From Ooceraea biroi (Eukaryota > Arthropoda > Insecta > Hymenoptera > Formicidae), in NCBI RefSeq assembly GCF_003672135.1, contig NC_039515.1, positions 2,294,001-2,358,000 on the forward strand: DNA of 64,000 bases, read 5' to 3'. This document shows positions 25,643 to 40,600 of the stretch, piece by piece (positions within the stretch are counted from its first letter, which is position 1; each line of letters starts with the position of its first letter). The position numbers and the translations under genes were made by a program. Under the pieces are notes generated by a model. The model saw only the letters and a list, made by a program, of their open reading frames with translations, was not told the DNA's origin and did no database searches.

Positions 25643-25757
25643 GATCAACGCCACTTTCTGTCAATTTCTCAATACATCATCTCAAAATTATTGGCACATC
25701 ATTCACGTTTGGCTACTAAAATTGAGAAACTGACAATGATAGAAAGTAAAGTTGATG
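25643..25757. repeat. Imperfect inverted repeat, possible decayed MITE
   Basis: The left arm (25643-25673) and right arm (25721-25757) are reverse complements over about 28 positions, apart from a 6-nt bulge and a few mismatches. They share ATCAAC..ACTTTCT..TTTCTCAAT. The 47-bp loop contains no recognisable sequence. No clear target-site duplication was found. Confidence 0.45.
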
Positions 25758-27866
25758 GCTTCTCGGAGGTATCTTTTGTCTTCTCGCATTCGTCGTCTCT
25801 CACTCTCGTTACTCGGATCTCGCACTTTTATCGAAAACGATTTTAATGCGACATTCAAACTCATTTAAATTTAATGAAATTTATGATTGACTTCAACCGT
25901 ATTTTCGTTCGATGAAGTTTATGATCTATTATGATTGAAACGATGAAATAACGTGACATTTATATAGACTAAACAATATCGTAACAATTAAATATCGTTT
26001 GATTCCTGTCTCTCGTTCAATAAACAGGCTTATTTAACCGATTTTATACCGACGGACTCTCAGCTCTCAAATTTCAGCTTTTAGCTTCCAACTTTTTTCC
26101 AGTCGCGATTCCTAATAACTTTTCACCGTAACCGGCCACTCGATTTCTACGGAGCGATCTCTCCGTGCAATCGGATATTATATCCAAGAGCGTTTTTCGA
26201 GCTCATTCCTTCCTTCTCCCAAAGGTCAAGGTTACAACGTGACATCGTGCCTCCGTCGTAACACCATGGTCGAAGGAAGACACGTCCACGTGTCCCAGTT
26301 ACGGTCTGCGTGTCCTCGTTCGAGCGAGATTTGCTCATTTTCGATCGAATAGTATTCAACCAAAAACATCGGAAAAAAAGAACGAGAGGAGCTCCGAATA
26401 AATAAACATGAAAATTAATCATTAGAGTGAATATTAATTTGTAAGAAATATGAATTATTAAACAATCACGATTATTTCACGCGATTCGCTGGTATAGGTA
26501 ATATGCATAACTCGTTATTAATTTGTTTCAAATGATTCCACGTAACGTCTGTGTTCCATGCGTCGTTGGTTGAAATAACAGATATCTTTAATACCATGTT
26601 GTTTCAGTAATAATGTAGATAGACTATTAAATGGAAAATCAATGGAGAATACGTTGTTAATTAATACTAATCCCCATTAACGTGACAGCTAATTATAGTC
26701 AGTGTTACGAGCATCACTTGAGAGTACCTTCTAAAGTAAATATAATTTAATAAATTAATGTCTAACTACGGGAACAATAATTTATTAATTATTACTTCAA
26801 CTACTTTACTTCATTCAATAAAACATATCTACTAACTCCTTCTCAAAAACCTGCTAAATAGTACATCAAAATTATTTCAACACTTTACACTTTCATTAAC
26901 AGTTGTCACGAGAAGAATCACAGCAATGATTTATGCATTCCTTGGTACGAAGCGAGGTGCCAACGTTCCAAGTTCCGTGACGCTCGTCGCAGAAGCGGAG
27001 AGCGGAGATCATCGGATCGGAATATCGGTCCGATGTTCCCGATATCGCGCGCGGGCAGCGATCGGTTTCCTTGGACGGCATTTATGGGATGCGCTGCCTT
27101 TCCCATGCCGATTATCCTCCGCTCGCTCGTTGTTTCCAAGAACTTTTATGATCTTCAATTGCGGTCCGCCGGTTCGTACCATTCCTCGAACCGCAATGCC
27201 GCATGCCCATCGATACCTCGCGTCACTCCGTCGTTACTTCGAGGACGTCTCCTTTCATTTTTGATTTTGCCGAAAAACATTTCGTAACATATCGCAGAAC
27301 AGATTTGAGATCGACTAGTCAAGGGATCGAGAGATTTGTCAGCAGCGACATGTAGTTGTTATCGGTCGCGCAAATAGAGCAAGTCAGCTACCTTGAAGAA
27401 CCACCTGGACAATAGGAATCGTTCGTAATAATCGAACGCTTCAGTAGTAGACAAATTAGGCGTGAAAATCTGAATTTGTAAATTTTTTAAGAAATTCTCT
27501 TTCGTACCGAAACTGCCCGATATCATCAACAATGTAAATTTCCAAAGTTCGTGTCTCCTTTATATATATTTCTTCCTCTCGTTGTGCAGACAGGTAATGA
27601 AAAGTAACAAATTGGGTTGGCGTTACCTGCCAACATAACTTGTGGCATTTCTACACCCGTCTATCTGCATTCATAAATTATAACACTCATAAGTTATTAT
27701 TATTCATCATTTATTGCGGCGGAGCGTGCCGACAGTAGCCCCGTTATTTGAATTCAATCTCAAAATAGTATTCAAAGACTTGGTCGCGCGAAATTATAGA
27801 GTAACCAACGTTGCAGAAACATACCCTCGTTATCGCGTTTATCAGCAGTCCAGAAAAGGAAAAAGG

Positions 27867-27867
27867 A

Positions 27868-27901
<34 letters not shown>

Positions 27902-27902
27902 G
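27867..27902. repeat. GA microsatellite
   Basis: About 12 uninterrupted GA units continuing into an interrupted purine tract, shortly upstream of the CpG-rich block before the peroxidase start exon. Confidence 0.85.
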
Positions 27903-27959
27903 CGCTCGTATTATCTCCTGTATCGCGCATGAAACAACTTTTCGCGCAAGTAGCTAAGT

Positions 27960-28616
27960 AAGCCTATACTCTCCCACGCCGAATCTTCCTCCGCGGTCGC
28001 CTTCCTTGTTGGGATCGGCGCGTTGACGCTTGCCCTTTCTCGCTCTCACCGTCGCAGCGCAGACCCAACGCTCCGCTCCGCTCCGCGCCCGGAGTCCCAC
28101 TGCTTCTCGCTCCGGCGACGCGCTCTACGTATCCGCGCTCTCGCTCACGACGGCGACGACGGCAGCGGTGGCGGCGGCGACTCGGCTCGACTCGACTCGG
28201 AGCGGCGGCACCTCTCGCTTTCACTCGCCGCGTGGTTGTGCGAAGAGGAGGCTATCACGCCGCGTCCGCGACGTGTCTCAGTATCCGTCGGAGAGTTGTT
28301 GGAGATACGCGTTTGGGTTCCTTGATGTCATTCATGCGGCACACCGCGTCGGATCGACGTAACGTCTGAAAGAAAAAGAAAGAGAGAGAGAGAAAGAGCT
28401 TTTGAGAAAGCAAATTTGTTTCGTCGAATAAAAAATCATATATCTCATAAATTTCGTGGTTGCCGCGTCGAAAAGGGGAGAGCGATAGGGGATCGCGGCG
28501 TGCGCGCGGCTAAGAGGCACACGATCACAAGGAGTCGCGGGAGATCGTGAGAGCGAAGACAAAGGGGAAGAAGAAGAAGAAGGAGAGGAAGAAACGTCGT
28601 CGGAAGGGTGACAGAA
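27960..28616 (+). promoter_or_regulatory. CpG-rich block, probable promoter and 5' UTR of the tandem peroxidase
   Basis: Dense CpG and GC-rich sequence (about 27.97-28.34 kb), then purine-rich GA/AAG tracts, ends at the proposed start codon 28617. Its position directly upstream of a signal-peptide-encoding exon is the only functional evidence. No TATA box was relied on. The open frames on both strands here overlap each other and look like composition artefacts. Confidence 0.35.
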
Positions 28617-28639
28617 ATGGTGACAGTCGGCTGGCTCGG
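28617..28639 (+). other. Proposed start exon of the tandem peroxidase (23 nt coding)
   Basis: ATG GTG ACA GTC GGC TGG CTC GG followed by donor GTAAGG. It ends in phase 2, exactly what the exon at 40842 needs (it opens with one base completing a codon). Joining the two gives an uninterrupted hydrophobic signal peptide. No ATG is in frame inside the 40842 exon. The support is phase, splice site and signal-peptide logic, not homology, so another upstream exon is possible. Confidence 0.55.
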
Positions 28640-31600
28640 GTAAGGGATTAATTGATTACTGTCGAATCGCACCGCAAAGTCGCCTCTGTATCCCTTATTT
28701 TATATCGGTTATATCGATTGACATCGGTTTGTGCATCATGATGAAGCTACATCCGCGAGTGAGTTAAATTCGCGAATTACCAAACAACGCGGGAGAAAAT
28801 CGCCTCTTTCGATAAAAATGCAGAAAATCGTTCTTTCACCGGAAGAGCTGCTCGACTCTTGACAATCAGCAGAGTCAGGGGTTCATCAATAGGCGTTACG
28901 TTAGGAGACGATTAGTATGAGTTAACGCTTGTCACGAGGACGGCACGAGTGTTCCGCAGTAGCGTGTAAAAGTAACTTTCTAACGTCGCTCGCGCGGACG
29001 CGGTACCTCATCATTTTCTTGTTAGATGAATTAGGAAGACCGCTGAACACCTTGGCTGATTACTGTCAGCGAGTAATTATCTTATTCAATCGAGAGTACA
29101 GTCGCTCCGCACGATATCCGTTCAACCGGACCTCGAGACACGACGAGACAAAACGAGTTCGAAAGTGATACGCATGTGTGCGCTCGATTGCGCGCGACCG
29201 AGACGGATTTGAATAAATTTCCTCTTCTCCTACGTGCCGGCGTAAGAAAATGGAGCAACAGATAGCACCCGCATATAGAGAGCGCAAGGTCTCCCCAAAC
29301 GTTCAAACAACAAATAGTCGTTTGATAGTCTCGTTTCATAACGACTCGATGAATATTTATCGGAACGTGCGATATGCCGAACATAACAAATGCCACAAAT
29401 GCCGATGAATATTCATTGACACTCAATCTTGTACCTTTGTAGTGGCCCGGTAACTAGGAAGAGCCTCTTATCTATCCGAGAAATTTTCCTGAATTGGTAA
29501 TCTTCCGGTTTTCTCGTCCATGTTTCCATGTTCAACGACACGTGCCTATGGCGACGCGCCGCGCAATCATCCGCTCGATTAATTGCTGTACGGATGGATT
29601 AAATCACGGAGATATAACGTAACAATGTTTTTCCTGATGAACCGGTTGATTGCTCATCGCGAATTATTTTGCGGAAAGCAGCGCGCTTAATTGCTCATCA
29701 CGAGTTAGAGTTCGAGAAATGCTATTCTCGCTAGAAATATTTATATTTTTATTAATATTTTATTATCATTAATGTCGGTGCGTTATTATTATATCATTAG
29801 TTATGAAATTTTGCGATGTAGAAAGCTAAACAATTTGTCACAATTTTGCACTTGGAAGGATCTACTGATTACGACGATAAGAGTCATTCAGGTAAACGCT
29901 CTATGCGAGCGTAGACCGAGAATCCAAGTAGTACAGGTCGTTAATTAGTCAGACACGGTCGTTTCGCGTCGTCAAACGCTACCTCGCGCGCTTGGCCGCT
30001 TCTGCGTTCCCAATTAGAATGGCCCTTTCACACACAACTTCCACGATCGCCTAGCATCTCGGGAATTTAAAAAAAATCTTGAATTTATGAACATTCAAAA
30101 CACATAAACGAAGCTTTTAGAATTCAGAGAGTTAAGTGTCCAAGTAATTGGAGATCTTCGAGTCCGCATAATTAATTATCATCGCGTTCCAAGGATACAA
30201 TGGTACCCCGACATTCTGTGATTTTGAAATCGCGGGTTCAAGGATCTGATAGCTCTCCGCAACTACCGGACTTGGCGAGTTTAAGACGCAAACATCGTAA
30301 ATCACGGATTCTCGAGATACGCGGAGATACTTGAATCGCGGAATTAAGTGTTACTTACATTTAGCGGAAATCAAGATACACGATTCCTTTCTAGGGTCGA
30401 CGTCCTCTATCATTTTCGAATACATGATATGTATTATAGTTCTACTGACGCTTGAATATAAGATAAAGATATTAACTTACACGTCTTGGCGAATTAGAGA
30501 CGCGACGTAGGTCGCTTACATTAGACCTATCACGGTGGTTGGTCTGTAATTATTCGTACGCCGGATATAATTATAGTAATATGTTTTTCTTGTCTAACGT
30601 ATATTTTTTTCAAATCAATTGTACATTTGTATATACGTGATGCACAACAGAGGAAAATTATTGAGCGTCAATGCACGTTGCAGTGAACTAAAAGGGATCC
30701 TTAATATTCCTACGTATTGCGATATAATGCGATATTAAGCACGATATTAAAATGTGATTAGAAGTAATCGAAAAATAAATGACACAAATAGTTTCAGAAT
30801 AAAAGTATTTTAATTCTTTAATATCAAAAAAGATAATCAGCAAATAACGTGAACATGCATATTGAAAATAGAAATTTATCTTTTCTTAAATATCTTCACG
30901 TTCGCGTGGCACAAAATTATTCTCGTCAATGCAATCTAAACTTGCCTCAAGATATATGGCGCGATTTGACAATGTAACTGTACTTTATTAATTTTAGGGA
31001 GAGGTACATACATCAATTGAAACGCGTGTCTTTTACAACCAACTTGTTAATAAACAAGATAAATATTTGCTATTTATGTACAGTGTCGCGATGTGGCGAA
31101 CCGTGAACTTTGCATAATTAAACTAGATAAGTTACAGCCTGGCGATAAATCAGAATCGACACTTTTACTTTTCTTCGTCGAACGTGCCGCGATACTCTCC
31201 TCATCGAAGATGCACAATGCGTTAAAAAAACGAAAGAAAAGGAAAAACATCAGATTTTTCTTTGACGGTGATTAAAGAAGACGAAGGATTTCACGATCAA
31301 AACTGCGCGTCCGGCATAGACTTTCTCCTAAGAGAATCCAAAGTGTCGTTATTTAGGATATCTTGCGCGTTATGCGAGTCATATAAAAGTCGTACACGGG
31401 GTGTATTTTATAATTACGATTTACTTTCGAAGATACCTCGGTAATATTTCGCGTGACTTTCTCTCTTAGAATAATCGACGCATACAAATATGTGCCAGTT
31501 ATAAATAATAGCGAGGACATTAAAAATGCTTCATAAGACGAAACGGTTTTACTAAAGAGTGCTGCGCTGAAGAAAAAGAAACATTTTCAAAGTAACGTCA

Positions 31601-34600
31601 AGTAAAATTGTCTATGATATTACGAAACAGGAGCGTTACTTCGTTCGGGCGAGCGGATCCTTCTTGCACTAGTAGTAGTAATATATTAACATATTATGTG
31701 CATCTTGCATCTTGGCACGTTTCTCGTGGAGCTCCGAGATCGGCGGAAGCGATCGCTTTTTTGATGAATCACAGACGATCGTGCTATTACGGGTAGAAAG
31801 TTACGGTCGCGCTTGAAGCCGCTATTATCGTTATTCTTATCGTGACTACAGCTGTAAACATAACTGTTATTTCTATGCGGAATCCCGTGTGGTAACTAGT
31901 AATGGCACTTTGTTGCATAAATGGCATTAAGTACTGCTTGCCGCAAAAGCTCCATTCCTTGCGGCTTATGGGGCGGAGCGAGGGGGAGGATTCTCTTTTG
32001 CCGCATCGCTAACGTAAATCATCTTCTGTCAACTAATTTAAAATTCAGCGAAAGAGAGAGAGAGCGAGCTAAAAAGAGAGATGTGCCAGGCATGCGCCTG
32101 GATGTGCGAAGTTACGTGTCGAGATGCGCGTATCAGTATCTTCCCGCAATAGCGGTGAGTTTATTGTTACGCGTGCCGAAAGAGAGAGAGAGAGAGAAAG
32201 AGAGATACGAATCGTACGCATCTCTCTTCTTTGGAAGCGTAACGAGAAAGCATCGTGAAAATTATGAAACCACCTCACGCCTCGCGCCGACGATCTTTTA
32301 CTTTAAGCACTCGATGACGGATTAAATTTATTTAAACTTATGTGTAAACTTGAAATCCGTCTGCCTGGACCAATTTGTAAATAAAATTGCAGTAATTACG
32401 TGCAAATTTTATTTAGAAACGTCGCTTCTTAATTAAAGAAATTTTTGATTCTGTTTATTTATAATGTAACGATGTTGCAGAAAACCCCAAAACACCTTAC
32501 AAAATTACACGAACGTGTAATCGTAGCGATGCCATTCTTACGTTCTTATACAAATAAGCGTCACGCGAATCATGCACTTTCTCTCTCTCGAGGCTACCGG
32601 CGATGAGTTCCTTACTCCCTCCAATGCGGCGTCATAATCTCGTCCGTATCTTCATACGCGATAAATCTTGCACGCAATAAAAAAAACTTATGCAAAGAGC
32701 AAGGGATGTTGTTCACCCACGACGGGACCGCGCCAGATATCCGGTTTTTCGTCTCGCGACCACCGAATACGAATGATTTATCGATCGATATATCGTTGTG
32801 ACAAGCTTCAAAAACGAATTTCAATAAAACCATGGCCAACAAAATAGTTTCTTTTCCCTCCTGCGTCTTCCCTCGCATTAGCGGCTCGCAACAAAGCGAG
32901 AGACCCCATGATCTTCTCTCGATCGATCTCTTGGATCCTCTTGTGCTTAGGCTCCAGATGACGGCATAAGCTGTGTTTTACGCAATCCTGGACACCGTAC
33001 GAAGTTCTCGATCAACCGGCGAGAAACGTGAGCGCGTTTACGCTCGCGAATCGATACTTTCTAAAACACAGGAAAGAGCCGGCGGGAGCCTGGCGCGAGA
33101 GAGAAGCACGAGATTCACTTTTCACCGGTGTGCACTGTGCACAATGAGATCCATATATATTCCATAGAAAGTAAAGCCGTCGGCACGCGCGCGTGTAATC
33201 GCACTCGCCGAATACCCTCGTAAACCGGCATTTTATTATCGGTCGCCGGCCGGTCCCGAATCGACGGTCTCCGGGCGCCGTTTTATAAATTGTGTGTCCC
33301 AGCCGGTCACCGGGATGAAAGTCCACGTCGTGTATCGTACGAATTTCGAAAGTTTCTCCCTCGAATACGTCTGCGAAACCGTACGCAGACCATTCCCGTT
33401 TAAGCGAAGCGGACACGTTTTATTAATCGCAATCGAATGAGGCATTGTGCGTCATTTACAAGATGGAAAATCCACGGGCAGTTGGAATATTCACGTTCAA
33501 CAACCTCTTCAGTGACGGATCCATTCTCGACGAGGAGGCCTTCCGTGTGCAACTATCTCCTCTCTCGAGCCTTTCGTTCGTTCGGATGTATGAAAAGAGT
33601 TTGAACAAACATAAAAAAATTAGGTCTGTTGCAGCATTTTTCTGGTGGACTAAAATGGATAAATTAGATGTAGATAAGTGTAATTTACTCTTACAATTAG
33701 TGTAATGGTTGAAATGAGCGAAATATATATTTGGAATAATTAATGAATAAAACTTCGTTGAATATAAAAAAGCTTTTCTACATAAAATCGTTTGATACTT
33801 TGATGATGTTTGATGACTAATGATATACTTGATATCCGATGATGAAAGTCGAGAGTCCGGTTTAGCTAAAGATACATCTAAAGCAATTATATACTATACT
33901 ATTTTATACTAAAGTAGAACTCTCATCTGCAGAAAGAGATAATGTTTTTAAATTCGTGCAAGGTTTTCTCAAGGTTTGCTCACAGTTTTCTCATGCACAT
34001 GCAAGTTTTTCGATGACCACTCTTTCCGGAACTTGTGATAGCTTTGGCGTTGTGTGAGATCTAGTCCGTACATGGCTATAAATCTTCTCTTTACAATCGA
34101 TTTTTTCTCCGCGATTTTTTCTCATGATAACGAACTCGGCTTGAAATGATTGTTTCGCGCGGCGCACGTGACGAGCACTGCTACATAGACAAATAAGAAA
34201 TAGTAAAAAAGAAGAATCTCATTTCATGTTTCGGAGTTCTCAAACTTTGCACATTTCTCACGTTATTCGTCACGTGCATGCTGCGTCACTCGCGATCGCG
34301 AGACGACGAAATCGCAGAAAGATTGACCCTTTCGCTCCTATGATGACTATAGTCCTCATTCGTGAAGGACTCTATGAGTATTAATTTAACTATAGTCTTC
34401 ATCCGTGAAGTAGCCTGTGAGTACTAACGCCGAGTACCATATGCTTTGAAAATTATATATTTAATGTAATGAGTTAAAACAGTGGAGTAAGTAAGGATTT
34501 TCTTGCTCAGATGCGTAACGCCAGCGGTCTATTAGGTATATTATCATACTCTGTAACTGCTATTTGACCGAAACAGCGAAAGGGTTAATGAAGGCACTGG

Positions 34601-37600
34601 CGATGCGTGATCCCGCACAGGTGCAAGGGCAAGCGATGCCCTTTCCGTTGCACTAACCTATCACGATCTGGGCTGAGAGCAATCGGATCGCGAATCATAG
34701 GTCACTGTTCTCGCAGGGTCGGCATTAAATCGACCATTAACACGGGTATTTCCCGCCTATTGTACTTGACATTTCGCAATGTGGCTGATCAGAGTGACTC
34801 TTCTCCGCGGCTCTATTGTTCATTCACATCGCAATGCCGAATATAACATTGAAATGATAATATAAAACAATAAATATTCATCGCAGCTTCGTGCCTTGCC
34901 TGCGTGAAAGTGGGAGATCAAATGAATAATTATAATTAAAGGCGCATAATATTATCGATAAGGGGGAGAGACCCAGCTACTCTCTACCTGCGGAATTCAG
35001 GGATTGGAAATTCGCGGCCTTGGAAATTCTCTCGAGTTAAATGGCACAGATGCACCCGCGGAGCTGCAGAAGAATGCGCGCGCTAAAGATTTCTTCAAAC
35101 ATTCGAAACTTCATAATTGAATTAACCCGCAATTGCGAAGATCTGAGAGCGCGCAAGCTTACCAAACTCCGAGCTTAGAGAAAAGTCGCATTAATTATAT
35201 TTCAAATCATATTTCAAGGTGTAAACGAGAAAAAAAATTTACTCTTTATAATGTGCGATTTTTTGCACTGTATATTACGCAATTAGATCAACGCTCCAGT
35301 TTGATATCGATCAATCAATGTATTGATATTGCCTGTCAACAATCACCCGGCGAAATTTCTCAATCGAACGCCGAACGGATTAATCAGTATGCTAAGTTAT
35401 TCTAGCGACTACAGGGGCTACATTCTTCTTTTATTGTGTGGAGTACGATTTAGCAATTTATTTTTCAATTCAAACCCGCGAGGAGAGGCGCCGGCTGTCT
35501 GTTGCAGAGCGGATCAAGCTGATCCGCTCGTCCTAGAACGGGCTTCGTAGCGCGCTAAAAACCTCCAACTGTCTGTTTTCTCTCTCCTTTTTCATGGGAA
35601 TTAATAATTGCCGGAGAGACTATTTTATGAAAAAGACGTTTACGCGCACCGATCTTGCGTGCGCGCGAGCTGCAAGAAAGGAACGCGATGAAGAAAAAGG
35701 AGAAGAACGAAGTGCCGCTCGGATCTTTGCGTACAGGCGACAAGTCATTAGATCATTGTTACACGGGCACATCCTACCGATTGTCGCGCGGCGAATGCAT
35801 TCGCGAGCGTAACGAAGACGACGGAGTCAAGGAGAGCGGCTTTCCGTTACCGTCTCCCGTTTTACGATTCCCATTTTTCCGTGTCGTTAATTTAACTTCC
35901 GAGCATCGGGGCTGCGGGTATACTATTTCTCTCCTCTTGACGAACAATTCAGCTTCAGCACGCTTAATCAGAGAACCATGATTTTGAAAGATTACTTCTG
36001 TAATGCTCCCGGCTTATTATTAAGACTGACATCTCAATCTTGGTTTCGTTGTCTTTTTCTTCGTTTTCTTTCTTTCTTCCTTCCTTCATGCGTGCGGCTG
36101 TCATTACGTTTCATCTCCATTGCTACGTGTGTTCGCTGTCAGCTGCTTATTAACCGGATTTAAGAATCGCCATGCCGCGCGCGACCGATTCGCATAATTC
36201 CCCTTTCGTAAACGTCAGATCACGGCGATTAAATCGGACGTAATAAAGCGGAGGAGAAGCCGAAGAGACGGAGGCGGGATCATGATGATGATGATGATGA
36301 TGATGATGACGTTATCGGGCGCGGATTACCGCAGCCCGCGACGTTGTGTAAGATGAAGGAATTCGTTTAGGAATGTTCCACGCGGTCGCTGTGCCCCGAT
36401 TCGCAAAACGATCACGCACGACTCCGCTTGATCGGAGTCCTCCGCGCTATGAAATTTCTATCGAGATGTCGAAACGCGCGACCTTCGTCACTCGTGTCCG
36501 GTCACAATCGGCGAGAGACTAATCTGCGTCTATCGAATCCTTTTATCTAAACACGTAACAATTTTGATTCCCGCAGAATAGAAGATGCATTCTCTATGTA
36601 GGATTTCTCGCAAAGAATAATATCAATTTTCCGGTTTACTGGAAGTACTAACTCGATTAAGAATATTAATAATAATATAATTGAAATTGAAATATATAAG
36701 AATAATAATGATAAAACGTGTAAGGATGTGTAGGTACAAGATTAAAAATAATATCATTCAATAATGAATGATGATATTTTTTATTGATAGTAATAACAAG
36801 AATAAAAAACATAGCTGATTGCACAGGAGAATGATGGGTCACGCGTACATGTGACTTTACACAATGCAGACTTTGCACTCGTCCTTACCTGTTTTCTATA
36901 CGGCTAGCTCTAAAGTCCGGTAGACGATGCCTTTGACCCGGACACGGCAAAATTTCCTGACGACCTTGCATAAGCCTGCGGATCCTGTTTCCCATACGGA
37001 TCGGGTGTAACAATATACATAAATATCATCCATGCATCGGATCGGTCGAAATTTTACAAATTTCAATCGGAATGTCATAATATATCGTCACGTCTTACGG
37101 TCGCGTGAGAAACGACCTTTGAATCTGCAAGATATTTTATTACCCTGTCACATTATTTGAACTACGGTTGTAAGAACTGCGCGTATGATTTTTATTAGCA
37201 ACGATGCCAATGTCGTATTTGGCGAACATAGTTAAAAATCGCGAGAAGAGACGTGTCTATGAATATATTTATACATTAAAAAAGAAAACGATAAATACAG
37301 GATAAAGAATATATATTCTTTAGTGTATGAAATTTCAACTCTATCATTGATTAACATTAACCACTTTTCACTTAAAAACCGTTATAGTTTCGACACTCTC
37401 GTATTAGACTTTTTATCCTTAAAATACTCCATAGAATCTGTCTTTAAAAGTATAACACATAAACATAATCACATTACCGTGATTTCGAAACATCCGGTGT
37501 GTGTATCTTTTTTCTAAACGTTCATTAAGATACGTCCTACTAACTTGAAGAAGCCAACAAATTATTCGCGGTGGTTTTTGGCGGCAAAGCGATAGCAGCA

Positions 37601-40600
37601 GCAACAGCGACAGCAGCTTTTCTTCTCATGGGGCGAACGTACCCGTCAGAACGCTTTTCAAATGAATGTCCCATAAGCACTTTCACCCGCGTACGCTTCC
37701 TCGAGAGCATCGCCGTTATCCGTCACTTATCGCCTCGAGGAATTTAACGTTGCTATATATTCATTCATGACTGTCCGCGCCATTTCTATCGATCGTATAC
37801 TTCTGGCAATCCCGAGCCTAACGTTTTTTTTTTATAATTATGTGCCTTTCCAAAGGAAAGTCCTTCTATAGTCCATACGTTTATATTGAGATTCTTCTTT
37901 TCTGGCTTAAACGGTAGCGATATTACACTTTCGTTCCGCTTCTCATTTATATTTTTATATAATTATGAAAATTGTAAATATGTATATCGAGATCTTTGAT
38001 TATACTTCTACAGCCGTGATTTAACTGAGATTATACAACATTATCATAATGTCTGCCAAACTTGAAATATTATTTAGAAAAGACGATACATTATATATTT
38101 GTGGGATATTTAAAAAATTACATCATTGTGCATGACAAATTATTTAATTATAAAATTACGATATAAACACTTCAGATTTATGTTTCATTTTTTTTCCTTC
38201 TGTATTATATCGCATTTGAACAGAAACGGCATAACGGAGCAGAAATCGAAAGACTTTTACCTGCCTAATTGAGATTCCACTTCCCCTTGTGGAACTCGTG
38301 CTACCGGTACACCAGGTGCCCCTTGGAGCGATACTTTTTGGTGGTATACTGCCCGAGGCGCGCGAGATCCCGAGGACGCACGTGCGTATCGGATCCCCGA
38401 GAAAGATTTCTCCAGTTTCCGTTGACCCACTGACACTGAATTATCCTCTGTGCGTGCGCGCGCGCACGCCTTGCCATTGCAACCTCTCGACCGACACGTA
38501 GCGGAAAGCAGCCAAGAAAAATGATTCTGCACGACGCGTCGGATTGAACTTGGAGAATTTTCTCGTGCGATGCTTCGTTTACAAGAGATCGATTTTCAAA
38601 GCTGAAAGATTGAAGACTTTTATATATTTACATTATTATATTTCAACTTGAATGATTTTTATTTTTACATTAATTATTTTTCAGTTCAGGAGAGTTATGA
38701 TTCTTATATTCAATGCGAATATTGAACAAAGAAATTTACTACTCCATTGTTTTTTATATTATTTCCTGTATTTATCAATCCCAAATCTTTTCGAAGAAAA
38801 AATCAAATATAGAAATTATTATGTCTCGTTAAATCAATTACCCTCAAGTATTCAGCTGAGGCAACTCTCAGTCTGAGCTCGATGTTCTTCTTTTGAGCTT
38901 TTCTTTCACGTTCCTTGGGAACTTTTGTATCGCATTGATATTTGGCAACGATAAACGTGTGTCTCGAAGAAAAAGAAGAAAAGTAAACGTGTTTAACGCG
39001 CGAATTGCCTACTCTCTCTCCGTCTCGTCAGCGGTCGTGCAACCGTTCGCGCGCGTACAGAAAGGAGGAAGCGCGCGAGAGTGGCACCTTACCCTGGCAC
39101 TCGGGGAACTCGAGGAGGTTCCTGGACGCGCCTAGCTTGCCGTCTGATTTCGATTCGCCCGCAGGTGCCTTACACCGGCCGGCGAAGGCACTACACGTCC
39201 GTCCACCTACGTGTGTTATTGTTGAAAGTGGCCAACAGCCAGCGAGCGGTTCTCAACCAATGATATACAAATAATATTTTCTCTTTGCAGTCCCTTCCGG
39301 AAACGTAGGAAATTTCTAAGAGAAAAAAGAAATATTCTTGCACTCAGCGAGACATTTTTACCAGGCGCAATTACCGGGTTCGTTTCTCTTTGATGGCGAT
39401 TTGTCGGAGATTCAATTAGCGAGCCATCTTCTTGAAATGAAAGCTTTTCTTGAATGCCTGATATATTTTATGTACGTTCTCTAGATTCTGTTAAACTCGA
39501 TATATCTGAAATTTACGAGTATTTTATTTTAATGATGTAATTATAAGTTAATTCGAAATTTGATGATACACACGTTGCTATTCATTTACACCAGCTTTTT
39601 ATTTTACTCATATATTCTTGTCTTCCCATGCATGGAAATCGTTATACGTGAGACCGACAATATTACTTGAAGAAATAAACTTGATGTATTATTATATTTT
39701 TTCATTTTATAGCTCGCGTGAGATGTGATTGTGAGAAACCTGATGCAATGCGGAGTCGCATGAAAGTAAAGATTAACGCTTTGTGCGTAAAATCGAGAGT
39801 ATCGAGACCGGAATAAATACCGATCAAAACGAGCAAGTGGATTCCCGAGAACGTGGCGAATTCACTCGCCTGCTCTTGATCTTTCTTTTTTTTTCTCTTT
39901 TCCTCTCACAGAGAAAGTACATGCAGCTACCTACCTGGAAGAATCCGCGACGTCGTTATACACCAACGTTTTCGAGAATACGTCGGGTATTTCTGATGTT
40001 GACGTTCATACTTTTCCCGTTTACGCGTCTTATTATTTAATCGAAATTTTCTATCCGACAACGTATTATTACACGCACGAAGAATCACGCAATGCAAATA
40101 AACATTTGAGAAAATTGAGCTGCTTCGAGATATATAATTTTAAATTGTACTGTCAAATAAATGATTAGAAAATACGTTATTCTCTTCATTTTGTTATTTA
40201 AATATACACTCCGCATAATTAAACATATATATATTTTTTTCTATGATATCGCTATCTACATGATATTTAGTATGAATTATTTAAGTAGAAAAGTATAATA
40301 TCTTGTATAATATAAACTCCTCGTTTTTACTCATATGTATATTTGACACAATTTGTTTATGTGACGAATCTGGTGCACGCACAGTATACTTAGTATTAAT
40401 TATGTTTTGCGTTATGCACTCGTTTCATTGCATCATACTAGCTGAACGTTATGGGCAGTGAAATAGATAATTATCTTAGTAAATTATGTTACGCCTCGTG
40501 TAATTCTGTTTTTTTCGAATCTACATTTGAGCGGGCTACGTAACTGCAAGAGTGCTTAGGTTTACACTCGTTTCTCGCTCTTATTCTCGCTCTATACATA

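Larger units (their letters stand above)
14457..28616. other. 14-kb gene-poor region, no gene recognised
   Basis: Both strands were read for exons, RNA genes and repeats. Open frames are short, overlap on opposite strands, and lack recognisable domains or consistent splice sites. CpG-dense, GC-rich blocks stand out at about 14.65-15.15, 19.85-20.55, 20.9-21.6 and 27.96-28.6 kb. The last is the likely promoter and 5' UTR of the peroxidase. An imperfect inverted repeat is at 25643-25757 and GA/CT microsatellites at 23.61 and 27.87 kb. Exons of lineage-specific genes or long noncoding RNAs cannot be excluded. Confidence 0.5.

Noticed and set aside
36742..36782. MicroRNA precursor
   Set aside because: The hairpin is short and AT-rich, and neither arm matches a conserved insect microRNA that I know.
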